A DNA stretch of 21,885 nucleotides from Victivallales bacterium (GTDB taxonomy: Bacteria; Verrucomicrobiota; Lentisphaeria; Oligosphaerales; Oligosphaeraceae): contig JAGCTA010000376.1 in assembly GCA_017963875.1 (NCBI GenBank), positions 1 through 21,885 on the forward strand, written 5' to 3'. The translations under genes were made by a program, and so were the position numbers. Positions 1 to 7,901 of this stretch are shown in pieces (positions within the stretch are counted from its first letter, which is position 1; each line of letters starts with the position of its first letter). Under the pieces are notes generated by a model, which had not been told where the DNA came from, made no database searches, and saw nothing but the letters and a program-made list of their open reading frames with translations.

Positions 1-13
1 GAAATCTTATAAG

Positions 14-262
14 ATGAAGATAGCAAAAGAAACAACTGATATTCCAATTTTATATGATGACAAGCAAAACTGTTGTGGTTGTTCAGCATGTTATTCAATT
101 TGCCCTATGGGGGCTATTCAAATGATTGAAGATGATGAAGGTTTTCTTTATCCACAGGTTGATCAAAATAAATGTATAAGATGTTTTAAGTGTTTGAAAG
201 TATGCGCCTTTAAATCTGATCAAGAAAAAAAAGGCTTCTATCGTCCAATATCGCAGAATTGA
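14..262 (+). CDS. 2x[4Fe-4S] ferredoxin-like protein, probable N-terminal part of a split FrhB-family reductase
   Basis: This 82-residue protein carries two classic iron-sulfur motifs: C20-x2-C23-x2-C26-x3-C30-P and C54-x2-C57-x2-C60-x3-C64. Each can bind a [4Fe-4S] cluster for electron transfer. In the FrhB/FdhB-like proteins of polysaccharide loci, such a bacterial ferredoxin domain is normally fused directly to the catalytic domain. Here that domain follows immediately, in another frame, starting at 288. An eight-A run at 225-232 lies near the end of this frame; removing one A would join the two reading frames into a single protein of about 421 residues. The gene may therefore be a frameshifted fragment, a separate small subunit, or a sequencing artefact. 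No good ribosome binding site is visible before the ATG, and only 13 bases of upstream sequence are available. The domain call is secure; gene integrity is uncertain. Confidence 0.8.
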   Translation: MKIAKETTDIPILYDDKQNCCGCSACYSICPMGAIQMIEDDEGFLYPQVDQNKCIRCFKCLKVCAFKSDQEKKGFYRPISQN

Positions 263-287
263 TTTTTTGCATAATAAGGATAAGGGT

Positions 288-1280
288 ATGAATGAACAGA
301 ATAGTAATAGATTTGAGAAACCAGAGGTCTATGCGGCAAAACATAAAGATGATTTTGAAAGAATGGCTTCTCAATCAGGGGGGATGTTTGCGGTAATATC
401 AGATGTTATTCTCAGTCAGGGTGGTATTATATACGGATGTGCCTTTGATGATAGTTTTCAGGTAATTCATATTCGAGGTGATAATGCCGATCAACGAAAC
501 CGCATGCGTTATTCGAAATATGTTCAGAGCAGGATCGGGGACGTCTATAAAAATGTTTTGGCTGATTTAAAAATGGGACGAAATGTTTTGTTTTCAGGGA
601 CATCGTGTCAGGTCGCAGGAGTACTTAGTTTTATTAAAATGTCTTCTGATAAATTAGTTGGAAAACTATTTACAGTAGATATTGTTTGCCATGGTGTACC
701 AAGTCCATTGGTTTGGAGAGATTTCCTTGCATGGGAAAGCAACAAGAAAAAAACTAAAATCAAAGGGGTAATTTGCCGCAATAAAAAGAAATTTGGTTGG
801 AAGTCATCAATCACGACTATTCAATTTGATAATGGAAAAACTGTTGATAGTAGAGTGTATCCAAAGTTTTTTTATTCACATGTTGCCTTAAGACCAAGTT
901 GTTTTAAGTGTCCATATAAGAGTATTCTTCATCCCTCTGATATAACTATTGGTGATTATTGGGGAATTGAAAAAGCCGTTCCTGGGTTTAAAGATGAAAA
1001 AGGTGTGTCTTTAGTTTTGATTAATACCTCTCAAGGCAAAGATCTTTTTGATTTTTGTAAAGACAAAATAGATTCTGTACAAACAACAGTGGTACAATGT
1101 ATGCAGAAAGCATTGATTGAACCATATAATCCTCCAGAAAATAGAGTTCAGTTTTGGAAGGATTATAGAATCAACAGTTTTGATGATATTGCAAAAAAAT
1201 ATGGAAATTATACCTTCATGAAAGTGATTAGATGGAAAATTAAATATTTCCTAAAACGAATTGGTTTGATTAAAGATTAA
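288..1280 (+). CDS. Coenzyme F420 hydrogenase/dehydrogenase beta-subunit-like protein (FrhB/FdhB family), polysaccharide-locus type
   Basis: About 330 residues. FrhB-family signatures are visible: FSGTSCQVAG (family form GTPCQ), DIVCHGVPSP, CFKCPYK and DITIGDYWGIEK. The family moves electrons between iron-sulfur clusters and a flavin. In bacteria this subtype sits in capsule and exopolysaccharide clusters, often beside pyruvyl transferases; the exact substrate is not known. I chose ATG 288 because a purine-rich AAGGATAAGGG stretch lies just before it; an in-frame TTG at 267 is also possible. The preceding ferredoxin-like frame is probably the missing N-terminal domain (see the A8 run at 225-232). 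Base composition is AT-rich compared with the next gene, which suggests horizontal acquisition of the polysaccharide locus. The last residues are basic and hydrophobic, as in other members. The family call is firm; the physiological role is inferred. Confidence 0.85.
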   Translation: MNEQNSNRFEKPEVYAAKHKDDFERMASQSGGMFAVISDVILSQGGIIYGCAFDDSFQVIHIRGDNADQRNRMRYSKYVQSRIGDVYKNVLADLKMGRNVLFSGTSCQVAGVLSFIKMSSDKLVGKLFTVDIVCHGVPSPLVWRDFLAWESNKKKTKIKGVICRNKKKFGWKSSITTIQFDNGKTVDSRVYPKFFYSHVALRPSCFKCPYKSILHPSDITIGDYWGIEKAVPGFKDEKGVSLVLINTSQGKDLFDFCKDKIDSVQTTVVQCMQKALIEPYNPPENRVQFWKDYRINSFDDIAKKYGNYTFMKVIRWKIKYFLKRIGLIKD

Positions 1281-1297
1281 ATGTTTGTTTTGTATAA

Positions 1298-2311
1298 ATG
1301 ATAATCCGCAAGAAAGCATATCCACGCGCGGCTCTTGTCGGCAATCCGTCGGACGGATACCACGGCAAGACGATTGCCTTTGTCTTCAGTAACTATTGCG
1401 CTGAAGTTGAATTGTATGAATCGCCTGAACTGGAACTTCTGCCGACACGTCGTGACAGCAATGTCTATCAAAACCTGAAGGATTTGAATGACGATGTGGC
1501 TCAATACGGCTACTATGGCGGGATTCGTCTCTTGAAAGCGACTTTGAAACGGTTCTACAAGTATTGTCTAGACAATGGCTTGAAGATATCCAATGACAAT
1601 TTCACCATACGGTATCGGACTTCCATCCCCAACCGTCTTGGGTTGGCGGGGTCATCGGCGATAATCACGGCGGCCATGCGTTCGATATTCTGCTTTTATG
1701 GTTTGGATATCAAGCCAGCGTATCTTGCCAATCTTGTGTTGGCGGTGGAACGCGAGGAACTTGGCATACCTGCGGGATTGCAGGACCGTGTCGCCCAGGC
1801 GTTCAATTATCCCGTGTATATGGATTTTAATGAGGAATATATGAATAGATATTCAATCGGTCTTTATGAACCATTGGACATCCCAGATGATTTGAAATTG
1901 TACGTGGCCTTCAGAACTGACCTTGCAGAAGGCTCAGAGATTTTGCACAGCCGTCTGAGGGACGATTATGAGGATGGTGTTGTCGCAGTTCATGAGGCAA
2001 TGGCTGAATGGGCCCATTTGACCGAACAGGTCCGTGACGCATTGCTGAAGCATGATTATAAAGTCATTCCCAGTTTATTGAACCGTAATTTCGATTTGCG
2101 CTGTGAGGTATGCGGCGGAGCGGTCAGCCAAAAGAATCGGAAGATGGTTGAATTGGCGAGGAAGAATGGCGCATCTGCCAAGTTCACAGGGTCTGGTGGT
2201 GCCATTGTGGGAACCTACGAAGACGAGGAGATGTTTTCACGTCTGAAAGAGGATTTTTCCAAGCACAGTATAGAAATCATCAAACCCGATATCGTTCGGG
2301 AACCGTGGTGA
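1298..2311 (+). CDS. GHMP-family sugar kinase (glucuronokinase-like)
   Basis: A 337-residue GHMP kinase, which phosphorylates a sugar using ATP. It opens with RAALVGNPSDGYHGKT, the N-terminal signature of glucuronokinase-type and related sugar-1-kinases. The GHMP ATP-binding motif is P111-x2-LGLAGSSA (to residue 121). ELGIPAGLQDR, near residue 155, carries the likely catalytic Asp. The C-terminal glycine motif KFTGSGGAIVG closes the active site. The product is probably a sugar 1-phosphate for nucleotide-sugar synthesis, which fits the adjoining polysaccharide-type gene, but the substrate (glucuronate, fucose, heptose or other) cannot be told from sequence. The start is 17 bases after the preceding stop with no clear Shine-Dalgarno sequence, so translational coupling is possible. 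Its base composition differs from the AT-rich gene before it. A strong terminator follows at 2336. Confidence 0.85.
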   Translation: MIIRKKAYPRAALVGNPSDGYHGKTIAFVFSNYCAEVELYESPELELLPTRRDSNVYQNLKDLNDDVAQYGYYGGIRLLKATLKRFYKYCLDNGLKISNDNFTIRYRTSIPNRLGLAGSSAIITAAMRSIFCFYGLDIKPAYLANLVLAVEREELGIPAGLQDRVAQAFNYPVYMDFNEEYMNRYSIGLYEPLDIPDDLKLYVAFRTDLAEGSEILHSRLRDDYEDGVVAVHEAMAEWAHLTEQVRDALLKHDYKVIPSLLNRNFDLRCEVCGGAVSQKNRKMVELARKNGASAKFTGSGGAIVGTYEDEEMFSRLKEDFSKHSIEIIKPDIVREPW

Positions 2312-2335
2312 CTTTTTTGTTTTTTTTCTGTCCTC

Positions 2336-2369
2336 CCAAGTTTCTCTTCACTCAACTTGGTTTTTTTTT
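2336..2369 (+). terminator. Rho-independent terminator after the GHMP kinase
   Basis: A perfect 7-bp stem, CCAAGTT (2336-2342) and AACTTGG (2354-2360), encloses an 11-base loop and is followed directly by nine T residues (2361-2369). It lies 25 bases after the kinase stop codon, so it ends the left-hand transcript before the ATPase gene. Confidence 0.78.
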
Positions 2370-2414
2370 ATCACGGAAATATCGCTAAAAAGCCCTGTTT
2401 TTTGGGGGGAGCGT

Positions 2415-2444
2415 TTGACATAATCTCTTATGGAGTAATATTCT
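2415..2444 (+). promoter_or_regulatory. Putative sigma70-type promoter for the ATPase gene
   Basis: A consensus -35 box TTGACA (2415-2420) is separated by 18 bases from TATTCT (2439-2444), a reasonable -10 box. It lies downstream of the kinase terminator and about 70 bases before the ATPase start. Inferred from sequence only. Confidence 0.5.
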
Positions 2445-2463
2445 AGTATTGTTGAAATTGCCA

Positions 2464-2496
2464 TTACGAAAAAAGTCGTTACGAAAAAAGTCGTAA
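2464..2496 (+). repeat. 15-bp tandem repeat forming a small palindrome in the ATPase leader
   Basis: The unit TTACGAAAAAAGTCG occurs twice head to tail (2464-2478 and 2479-2493) and is followed by TAA. The second copy therefore reads TTACGA-AAAAAG-TCGTAA, a perfect 6-bp inverted repeat. It sits between the putative promoter and the ribosome binding site, in the 5' leader. It may be a protein-binding site, a leader hairpin or a replication-slippage duplication. Confidence 0.6.
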
Positions 2497-2512
2497 TAGG
2501 AAAAGACAAGAC

Positions 2513-3577
2513 ATGGAGAATCCTTTCAAGTTTGGAACAGTTGTGGAAGGCGAGTACTTCACTGACAGGGTAGAGGAGGTCGCCTATATACGCCAGTTTG
2601 TGGAGAGCGCAAATCATCTGGTTCTGATTAGCCCGCGCCGATTCGGCAAGAGCAGTGTTGTGGCGAAGGCGCTGAAGCAAAGTGGACGCAAGAATATTAC
2701 CGTGAACTTGCAGATGGTAACATCGGTAGCGGATTTGTCGGCGAAGTTGCTACGTGAGTTCTTCAGGATTCATCCAATGGAACGTCTAAGGCATTTGCTC
2801 TCGCATTTTCGCATTATTCCCACGGTATCGACGAATCCTGTGTCTGGGGCGATGGATGTATCATTTCAGCCTGGCGTGGATGGTGTAGTCTTGATTGAGG
2901 ATGCCCTGGCACTTCTTGAGAAGGCGCATACAGCAAAAGACCGTTTGATTGTGGTGTTGGATGAATTTCAGGAAATACGTGATATTTCACCGAAATTGGA
3001 CAGGCAGTTGCGCTCAATTATGCAGGAGCAGAAACACATCAATTATATTTTGCTTGGAAGTCAAGAGAGTATGATGACGGACATCTTTGAGAACAAGAAA
3101 TCTCCGTTTTATCATTTTGGTGAACTAATGCGACTGAAGAAGTTGCCTAGAAAGGAGTTTCACAGTTATCTTTCGATGCGGCTGGCGGAGATATTCCCAG
3201 GGGAAAACGAAGATATCGCCGACAGGATTTTGGATTATACGGGATGTCATCCGTATTATTCGCAGCAGTTGGCTGCGAATGTATGGCAGTTGGGGAGGCT
3301 TCAGCCCGATGTGACGGATGTGGTGCAGGCAGCAATTGAGCAGATTGTGAAGTCGCATGATTTGGATTACGAGCGGCTCTGGATGGGCTTCAATCGAACA
3401 AATCGGTGGATTCTTCAAAGGCTCGCTGGAGGTGGGGCTTTGCAGTCAGGCGAGTATCGGACAAGTACCGTTTACAGTGCTTTGAAGCGGTTGCAGAAGG
3501 AAGGGTATGTGATTTATTCAGATCACTATGAATTGGAGGATCCTTTCTACCGGCGTTGGATTGCAAAGGAAGGATAA
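2513..3577 (+). CDS. STAND/AAA-family ATPase (archaeal-type ATPase, PF01637-like) with C-terminal winged helix
   Basis: A 354-residue P-loop ATPase. The Walker A motif is SPRRFGKSS (residues 40-48), the usual form in this family with Ser replacing the first Gly. Walker B is LIVVLDEF (about residues 144-151), followed by QEI and a sensor-like LLGSQ. The C-terminal part (roughly residues 295-354) reads as a winged helix ending in LEDPFYRRWI, matching the x-DP-x-FRRW ending common in these proteins. Such ATPases are abundant in gut bacteria and archaea, with mostly unknown roles in signalling, plasmid-like or stress functions; no partner protein is encoded nearby. A ribosome binding site (AGGAAAAG) precedes the ATG. 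The gene has its own promoter and a preceding terminator, so it is a single-gene unit that converges on the LRR gene. The family is confident; the function is unknown. Confidence 0.82.
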   Translation: MENPFKFGTVVEGEYFTDRVEEVAYIRQFVESANHLVLISPRRFGKSSVVAKALKQSGRKNITVNLQMVTSVADLSAKLLREFFRIHPMERLRHLLSHFRIIPTVSTNPVSGAMDVSFQPGVDGVVLIEDALALLEKAHTAKDRLIVVLDEFQEIRDISPKLDRQLRSIMQEQKHINYILLGSQESMMTDIFENKKSPFYHFGELMRLKKLPRKEFHSYLSMRLAEIFPGENEDIADRILDYTGCHPYYSQQLAANVWQLGRLQPDVTDVVQAAIEQIVKSHDLDYERLWMGFNRTNRWILQRLAGGGALQSGEYRTSTVYSALKRLQKEGYVIYSDHYELEDPFYRRWIAKEG

Positions 3578-3690
3578 GTCTGTAATCTGAATTCGTGAAG
3601 TGCTGAATGGCGAGTACGACATACGCAACCGAAACTCGACAAAGAAATCGGCCACCAGGCGGTGCTTCACGGATTCAGGTTCAAGTTTAC

Positions 3691-3721
3691 AAGGATGCAG
3701 ATGGACTTCTTTTGCATCCTT
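3691..3721 (-). terminator. Hairpin at the 3' end of the LRR gene, possible terminator
   Basis: A perfect 9-bp inverted repeat, AAGGATGCA (3691-3699) and TGCATCCTT (3713-3721), starts at the last base of the LRR stop codon and has a 13-base loop. No good T tract follows on the minus strand, so it may be an mRNA 3' stabiliser or a weak terminator. It lies in the short interval between the converging ATPase and LRR genes. Confidence 0.45.
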
Positions 3722-5409
3722 CATCGTTTGAATTTCGGACAGTTCTGAAACACCTGCGGTTCTTCTTCAGGATGTATTTTGGGGAAAAACACGGTTTGGA
3801 GTGACGTGCAGTTCCTGAAGGTAGCGAATTTAAGCACGGCCAGATTATCTGGAAAAGTCACCGTGACCAGGCTTGGGCAATTTTCAAAAGCCTGACGCCC
3901 CAATGATTCAAGTTTCCCAGGCAATTGCAGTTCTGTAAGTGCTGCGCATGAGGCGAAAGCCCTGTCACCTATATGACGCAATGTCGTCGGGAAAGTGATG
4001 GATGACAACGCCGCGCAGTGCTCAAAAGCCGCATCATGAATTGATGTCAGGGAGTCTGGCAGTATGATTTGGGCAAGGACTGCGCATCCATAGAAAGCCT
4101 TTGCGCCGATAGATGTCGCATTCATAGGCAGGTTGACATTTTTCAGGGCAGAACAACCTGAACAAATGAAAGCGGGGACATTGGTTGAATTCAGAAGTGA
4201 AATGTCGATGTCCCGCAGGTTTTCACAGGACGAAAAAACGCCTTTGCCGAGATGCGTGACTGTTTGGGGCAATATGAAATCGACAATGCGGGAGTTTTTC
4301 GCAAAAGCGTTGTCGCCAATAGTTGTCAGAGACGCGGGCAAATTCCATGAAGCAAGCCCAGGTCCATTGAAGAATGCTCCTTCGCCGATGCGAACCAAGT
4401 GCGGGGGCAGTGTAACTGAGTTTAACTGTGTGCAATTTGAGAAGGCCCTGGCGGCTATGGATGTGACTGTCTCAGGAATGGCGAATTCAGTGGCAGGATG
4501 CTTTGGCGGAAAAGCCATCAGGATATTTTCCTTTGAGTTGAACAGTACGCCATTATTTGCGGAAAAAGTACTGTTGGATGCATCGACATTGAAAGACGCG
4601 AGTGACAGGCAGCCGCTGAAAGCATTTTCGCCAATTTCAGAAACAGCGGCGGATATCGTGAATGTCTGTAGTGAGCGGCAATTTTGAAACGCATCTTTGC
4701 CAATGCGTTTGAGTGAATCAGGCAATTTTACTGTAGTCAACGCATCGCAGTTGGCAAATGCTCCTTCCGCGATTTCCTCCAGTTTTGCTCCTGCGGTGAT
4801 GGTCGTCAGGCTGTGGCAGTTGTTGAAAACGCCAGGGGAAATGCGGATAAGGTTCTGCGGAAGCGTCGGTGCGATGAGCGGCGTTCCAGCAAAAGCATTT
4901 TCTCCGATGATCGTGAGTGAGTCTGGAAACGCCAGTCCTGCCAGGCCTGTGTATGCGAAAGCCTCGCTACCGATTGAAACCAGTGTCTGCGGCAACTTGA
5001 TTGAAATCAGATACCGAGCACCCGTGAATGCTCCAGGCGCAATGTGCCGCACGCCGTCGGGAATTTCGTATGTGCGTTCCTTGCTGGCGCTTGGGTATTT
5101 AATTAAAGTCTTTTTGTCACTTGAGAAAAGAATTCCATGCTCCAGAACGAACGCTTTGCATGATGGCTCAAGCGTTAAACTTTTTATTGCAATGCCATTA
5201 TGGCGCAGATATGTGGTGTCGCACCCTCTGACGACGTATCCTCCTAATGTCCCTGGAAGAACGATTTCCGCAACGGATGGAAATCCAGTGATAACCGCCT
5301 GCCCATCCAGAAGATAATAGGCAAAGCCCTTTTCATGCAAAAAACTTGCAGCGAAAATCTGGCAGGCGGCGGTTGCAAGGATTATGGCGAGGATACGGCG
5401 AAAGAACAT
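3721..5409 (-). CDS. Secreted BspA-type leucine-rich repeat protein (LRR_5)
   Basis: A 562-residue exported protein. Residues 1 to about 21 form a signal peptide: FFRR, a hydrophobic stretch, then an AxA-like cut after CQIFA. The rest is made of about 17 LRR_5 units of roughly 23 residues with the pattern LPxxLxxIGxxAFxxCxxLxx. Two spacer blocks of the kind seen in BspA-like proteins, ending in GILFSSDKKTLIKYP and GVLFNSKENILMAFP, interrupt the array near residues 90-107 and 300. BspA-like proteins often bind host matrix or other cells, and are frequent in gut and oral bacteria and in Trichomonas. No membrane anchor or sorting motif is visible at the C terminus, so it is probably periplasmic, secreted or held by another factor. 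It starts 23 bases downstream of purD on the same strand with only a weak ribosome binding site. Confidence 0.88.
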   Translation of the reverse strand: MFFRRILAIILATAACQIFAASFLHEKGFAYYLLDGQAVITGFPSVAEIVLPGTLGGYVVRGCDTTYLRHNGIAIKSLTLEPSCKAFVLEHGILFSSDKKTLIKYPSASKERTYEIPDGVRHIAPGAFTGARYLISIKLPQTLVSIGSEAFAYTGLAGLAFPDSLTIIGENAFAGTPLIAPTLPQNLIRISPGVFNNCHSLTTITAGAKLEEIAEGAFANCDALTTVKLPDSLKRIGKDAFQNCRSLQTFTISAAVSEIGENAFSGCLSLASFNVDASNSTFSANNGVLFNSKENILMAFPPKHPATEFAIPETVTSIAARAFSNCTQLNSVTLPPHLVRIGEGAFFNGPGLASWNLPASLTTIGDNAFAKNSRIVDFILPQTVTHLGKGVFSSCENLRDIDISLLNSTNVPAFICSGCSALKNVNLPMNATSIGAKAFYGCAVLAQIILPDSLTSIHDAAFEHCAALSSITFPTTLRHIGDRAFASCAALTELQLPGKLESLGRQAFENCPSLVTVTFPDNLAVLKFATFRNCTSLQTVFFPKIHPEEEPQVFQNCPKFKR

Positions 5410-5432
5410 GGCTCGAATGGGAATCCAAATGA

Positions 5433-6692
5433 TTACAGGCGTTCTATGGCACGGTGGGCGATGTCATTGCGATATGTCGCACCGTCGAAATGAATGCATT
5501 TCACGGCCTTGTAGGCATTTGCCGTCGCTTCCTTGACTGTCGTGCCGAGTGCGGTGACTCCAAGGACGCGTCCGCCGTTTGTGACGATTTGACCGTTGAC
5601 TGCCTTGGTGCCTGCATGGAAGACGACGGCGCCAGTCGCCTCTGCGTCATCAAGTCCCGTAATTGGCTTGCCCTTTTCGTAAGAGCCAGGGTATCCTTTG
5701 GACGTAATGACCACGCAGACTGCGGGCTGTGGATTCCATTTGAGTTGGATTTCTGAAAGTTTTGCATCTGCGACGGCGCAGAGCGCCTCGACCAGGTCTG
5801 AGTCCAAACGTGCGAGAATTGCCTGGGTTTCAGGGTCTCCGAAGCGAACATTGAATTCCAGGACTTTGGGTCCCTGTTCTGTAATCATCAGACCCGCGTA
5901 GATGACTCCGCGAAAATCCAGTCCGTCTTCCTGAACGCCCTTGAGGAATGGATTGAGAACTTGCGCATAGATGATTTTCCAAAGATCATCCGTCACGACG
6001 GGGGCAGGGGAGTAGGCTCCCATTCCGCCTGTGTTGGGCCCCGTGTCCCCATCCAGTGCGCGCTTGTGGTCTTGTGAAGACGCCAGCGGCATGATGGTTT
6101 TGCCATCGCAGAAGGCGATGATGGAGGCTTCTTCGCCGAAAAGGCATTCTTCAATGAGAATCTTTGCGCCCGCTTTGCCGAAGGCTCCGTCGAAGCAGTC
6201 TTTGACTGCACTGACTGCATCTGCGATATTGAACGCGACAGTCACGCCTTTGCCAGCGGCGAGCCCATCAGCCTTGATGACGACAGGGGCACCGACTTTA
6301 TCCAGATAGGCGAGCGCATCGGCGGCGTTGTCGAAGTATTCTGCCTTGGCGGTCGGAAGGCCGTGGCGGTTCATGAAATCCTTCGCGAAGGATTTGGATC
6401 CTTCAAGTTGTGCGGCGGTCTTGTCTGGGCCGACAATGCGTAGTCCTTTGGCGCGGAATACATTGACGATGCCATCGCAAAGAGGCGCTTCAGGACCGAC
6501 CATTGTCAGGCCGACATTGTGCTCGAGGGCGAATTGAGCCAGTTCATTTATATCTGAAAGACCAACGCTTGTGACGCCTTTCATGCCTGGATTGCCTGGC
6601 GCGCAATAGATTGTTTCTGCAAGAGGACTCTGACGGAGTTTCCAGGCGAGGGCGTGTTCACGCCCACCGCTGCCAATTAAAAGAATGTTCAT
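5433..6692 (-). CDS. purD: Phosphoribosylamine-glycine ligase
   Basis: A 419-residue protein of normal length for PurD. It joins phosphoribosylamine and glycine with ATP in step 2 of purine biosynthesis, in the cytoplasm. The GARS motifs are in place: GSGGREHALAWKL at the N terminus, NPGMKG and VGPEAPL, the ATP-grasp stretch KADGLAAGKGV (about residue 140), GGMGAYSPAP, and EFNVRFGDPETQ, which carries metal-binding residues. The gene is third in a minus-strand run after fucI and the lactonase, with no other purine genes nearby, so it is a scattered pathway gene. The ATG is chosen because the protein begins directly with the conserved NILLIGSGGREHA; no strong Shine-Dalgarno sequence is seen. 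It lies 53 bases after the lactonase stop and 23 bases before the LRR gene. No irregularities were seen. Confidence 0.96.
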   Translation of the reverse strand: MNILLIGSGGREHALAWKLRQSPLAETIYCAPGNPGMKGVTSVGLSDINELAQFALEHNVGLTMVGPEAPLCDGIVNVFRAKGLRIVGPDKTAAQLEGSKSFAKDFMNRHGLPTAKAEYFDNAADALAYLDKVGAPVVIKADGLAAGKGVTVAFNIADAVSAVKDCFDGAFGKAGAKILIEECLFGEEASIIAFCDGKTIMPLASSQDHKRALDGDTGPNTGGMGAYSPAPVVTDDLWKIIYAQVLNPFLKGVQEDGLDFRGVIYAGLMITEQGPKVLEFNVRFGDPETQAILARLDSDLVEALCAVADAKLSEIQLKWNPQPAVCVVITSKGYPGSYEKGKPITGLDDAEATGAVVFHAGTKAVNGQIVTNGGRVLGVTALGTTVKEATANAYKAVKCIHFDGATYRNDIAHRAIERL

Positions 6693-6745
6693 GATGCGTG
6701 TTGGAAAGGTAATTTGGGGTTATATGAATATGGGAAAAATGACAA

Positions 6746-7822
6746 TTACATCACAGGTGCGCCGATTTGGACGCAGACGCCCTGCGGAACAAGCACTTGG
6801 CCACCGACAGGTGCGAAAGCCCCAGTCTCGTGGTCAAACTTAAAGCAGATGACGTTGTCTGAGTATTGATGGGCGACAAGCACGAAGTTGTCGCCAGGGA
6901 GGAATGAGAAATCTCGCGGGCCGCGTCCCATGGTGGGATTGATGGCGAGAAGGGTGAGTTGACCGTTTGCCTGATTGACATCGAAAACCGCGATGGAATC
7001 ATAGCCTCGGTTGGAGCAAAGCAGGCGTGTTCCGTCGGCAGTCATTTTAATGGCGGCGGCGGTGTTTTCTTCGGCCTTGGGATAGTTTGGCGGAAGCAGG
7101 GAGCATGTCTGGAAATGCTTATATGAGATTCCGTTTTTCATGTAGGCACTGATTGTGCTGTCCACTTCGTTGATGACATAAGCATATTTTCCGTTTTGGG
7201 CGAAATGGAGGTGTCGCGGCCCAGCACCTGGCGCGGTGTGGATGTCAGCCTGTGGGACTGGTGACAAATCGCCTTTGCCATCGTCGAAATTGTATGCCTT
7301 GACTGTATCGATGCCAAGATCGACAAAATAGACCAGACGGTTATCTGGAGTGGTTGATGCAAAGTGGATATGGGGGGATGTCTGGCGTTTTGGGTTCGGC
7401 CCATGGCCTTCATGGACAAATTGCTTTGATGGCGGCAGGATGTCTCCGTTTGCATCCAGTTTGAAATATGCCCCAGTGCCTTCGGAATAATTGGAGGCGA
7501 ACAATGCCTTTTCATCGTTGTCGAGCGCCACATGGCATGGCTTGGTTCCTCCAGACGGCTGCCATGAAGAAAATACAAGATCATCTCCAACGATTTTATA
7601 GCATGCCGCACCGCCGACATCGGTTTTGCCCGCTATCTTGCAGATGCCAGCATAAAGCCGTGTACAGGCTTTGTTGACGATGACATACGTTGGGTCGGCA
7701 ATGCCGCGGACGATGCGGACACGGCGGAATTCACCTGTTTCTGGATTGACGTTCAGAACATGGATGCCGCCGTCAAGTTTGGAATAGCATCCGATATAGG
7801 CAATGTAGTTTGGAAGTGTCAT
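6746..7822 (-). CDS. Lactonase family protein, seven-bladed beta-propeller (6-phosphogluconolactonase Pgl/YbhE type)
   Basis: A 358-residue protein of the PF10282 lactonase family. It begins with YIAYIGCYSKLDGGIHVLNV, as these proteins do. Family landmarks include PCHVALDNDEKALFASNYSEG, GPRHLHFAQNGKYAYVINE and MGRGPRDFSFLPG, spread over the repeated blades. Members hydrolyse 6-phosphogluconolactone or other sugar lactones. No signal peptide is visible, so it should be cytoplasmic. It lies directly downstream of fucI on the same strand, so a role with a sugar lactone in that pathway is possible, but isomerase-type fucose breakdown has no lactone step; the substrate remains open. A hairpin lies between it and fucI. 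An AAGG lies about 10 bases before the ATG as a ribosome binding site. Confidence 0.8.
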   Translation of the reverse strand: MTLPNYIAYIGCYSKLDGGIHVLNVNPETGEFRRVRIVRGIADPTYVIVNKACTRLYAGICKIAGKTDVGGAACYKIVGDDLVFSSWQPSGGTKPCHVALDNDEKALFASNYSEGTGAYFKLDANGDILPPSKQFVHEGHGPNPKRQTSPHIHFASTTPDNRLVYFVDLGIDTVKAYNFDDGKGDLSPVPQADIHTAPGAGPRHLHFAQNGKYAYVINEVDSTISAYMKNGISYKHFQTCSLLPPNYPKAEENTAAAIKMTADGTRLLCSNRGYDSIAVFDVNQANGQLTLLAINPTMGRGPRDFSFLPGDNFVLVAHQYSDNVICFKFDHETGAFAPVGGQVLVPQGVCVQIGAPVM

Positions 7823-7849
7823 GGTGTGGCCTTGAAAAAATGAATTTAA

Positions 7850-7876
7850 GGGAACGAGTCAAGTGGCCACGTTCCC
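7850..7876 (-). terminator. Hairpin between fucI and the lactonase gene, terminator or attenuator
   Basis: On the minus strand the sequence reads GGGAACG, a 13-base loop, then CGTTCCC: a perfect 7-bp stem 25 bases after the fucI stop. A T-rich tail (TTAAATTCATTTTTT) follows, though the T run starts some bases after the stem. It may partly terminate the fucI transcript or stabilise its 3' end before the lactonase. Confidence 0.45.
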
Positions 7877-7901
7877 GAGTGAAATGAATAGAACAACAAA
7901 C

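Noticed and set aside
2383..2413. CGCT...AGCG with CCC/GGG as a hairpin before the ATPase promoter
   Set aside because: Pairing is short and interrupted by long A and T runs; no convincing structure.
4133..5317. Two long plus-strand open frames opposite the LRR gene
   Set aside because: They mirror the LRR repeat structure in the opposite strand. Their products are low-sense repeats without motifs, and the LRR frame has a signal peptide and clear repeats.
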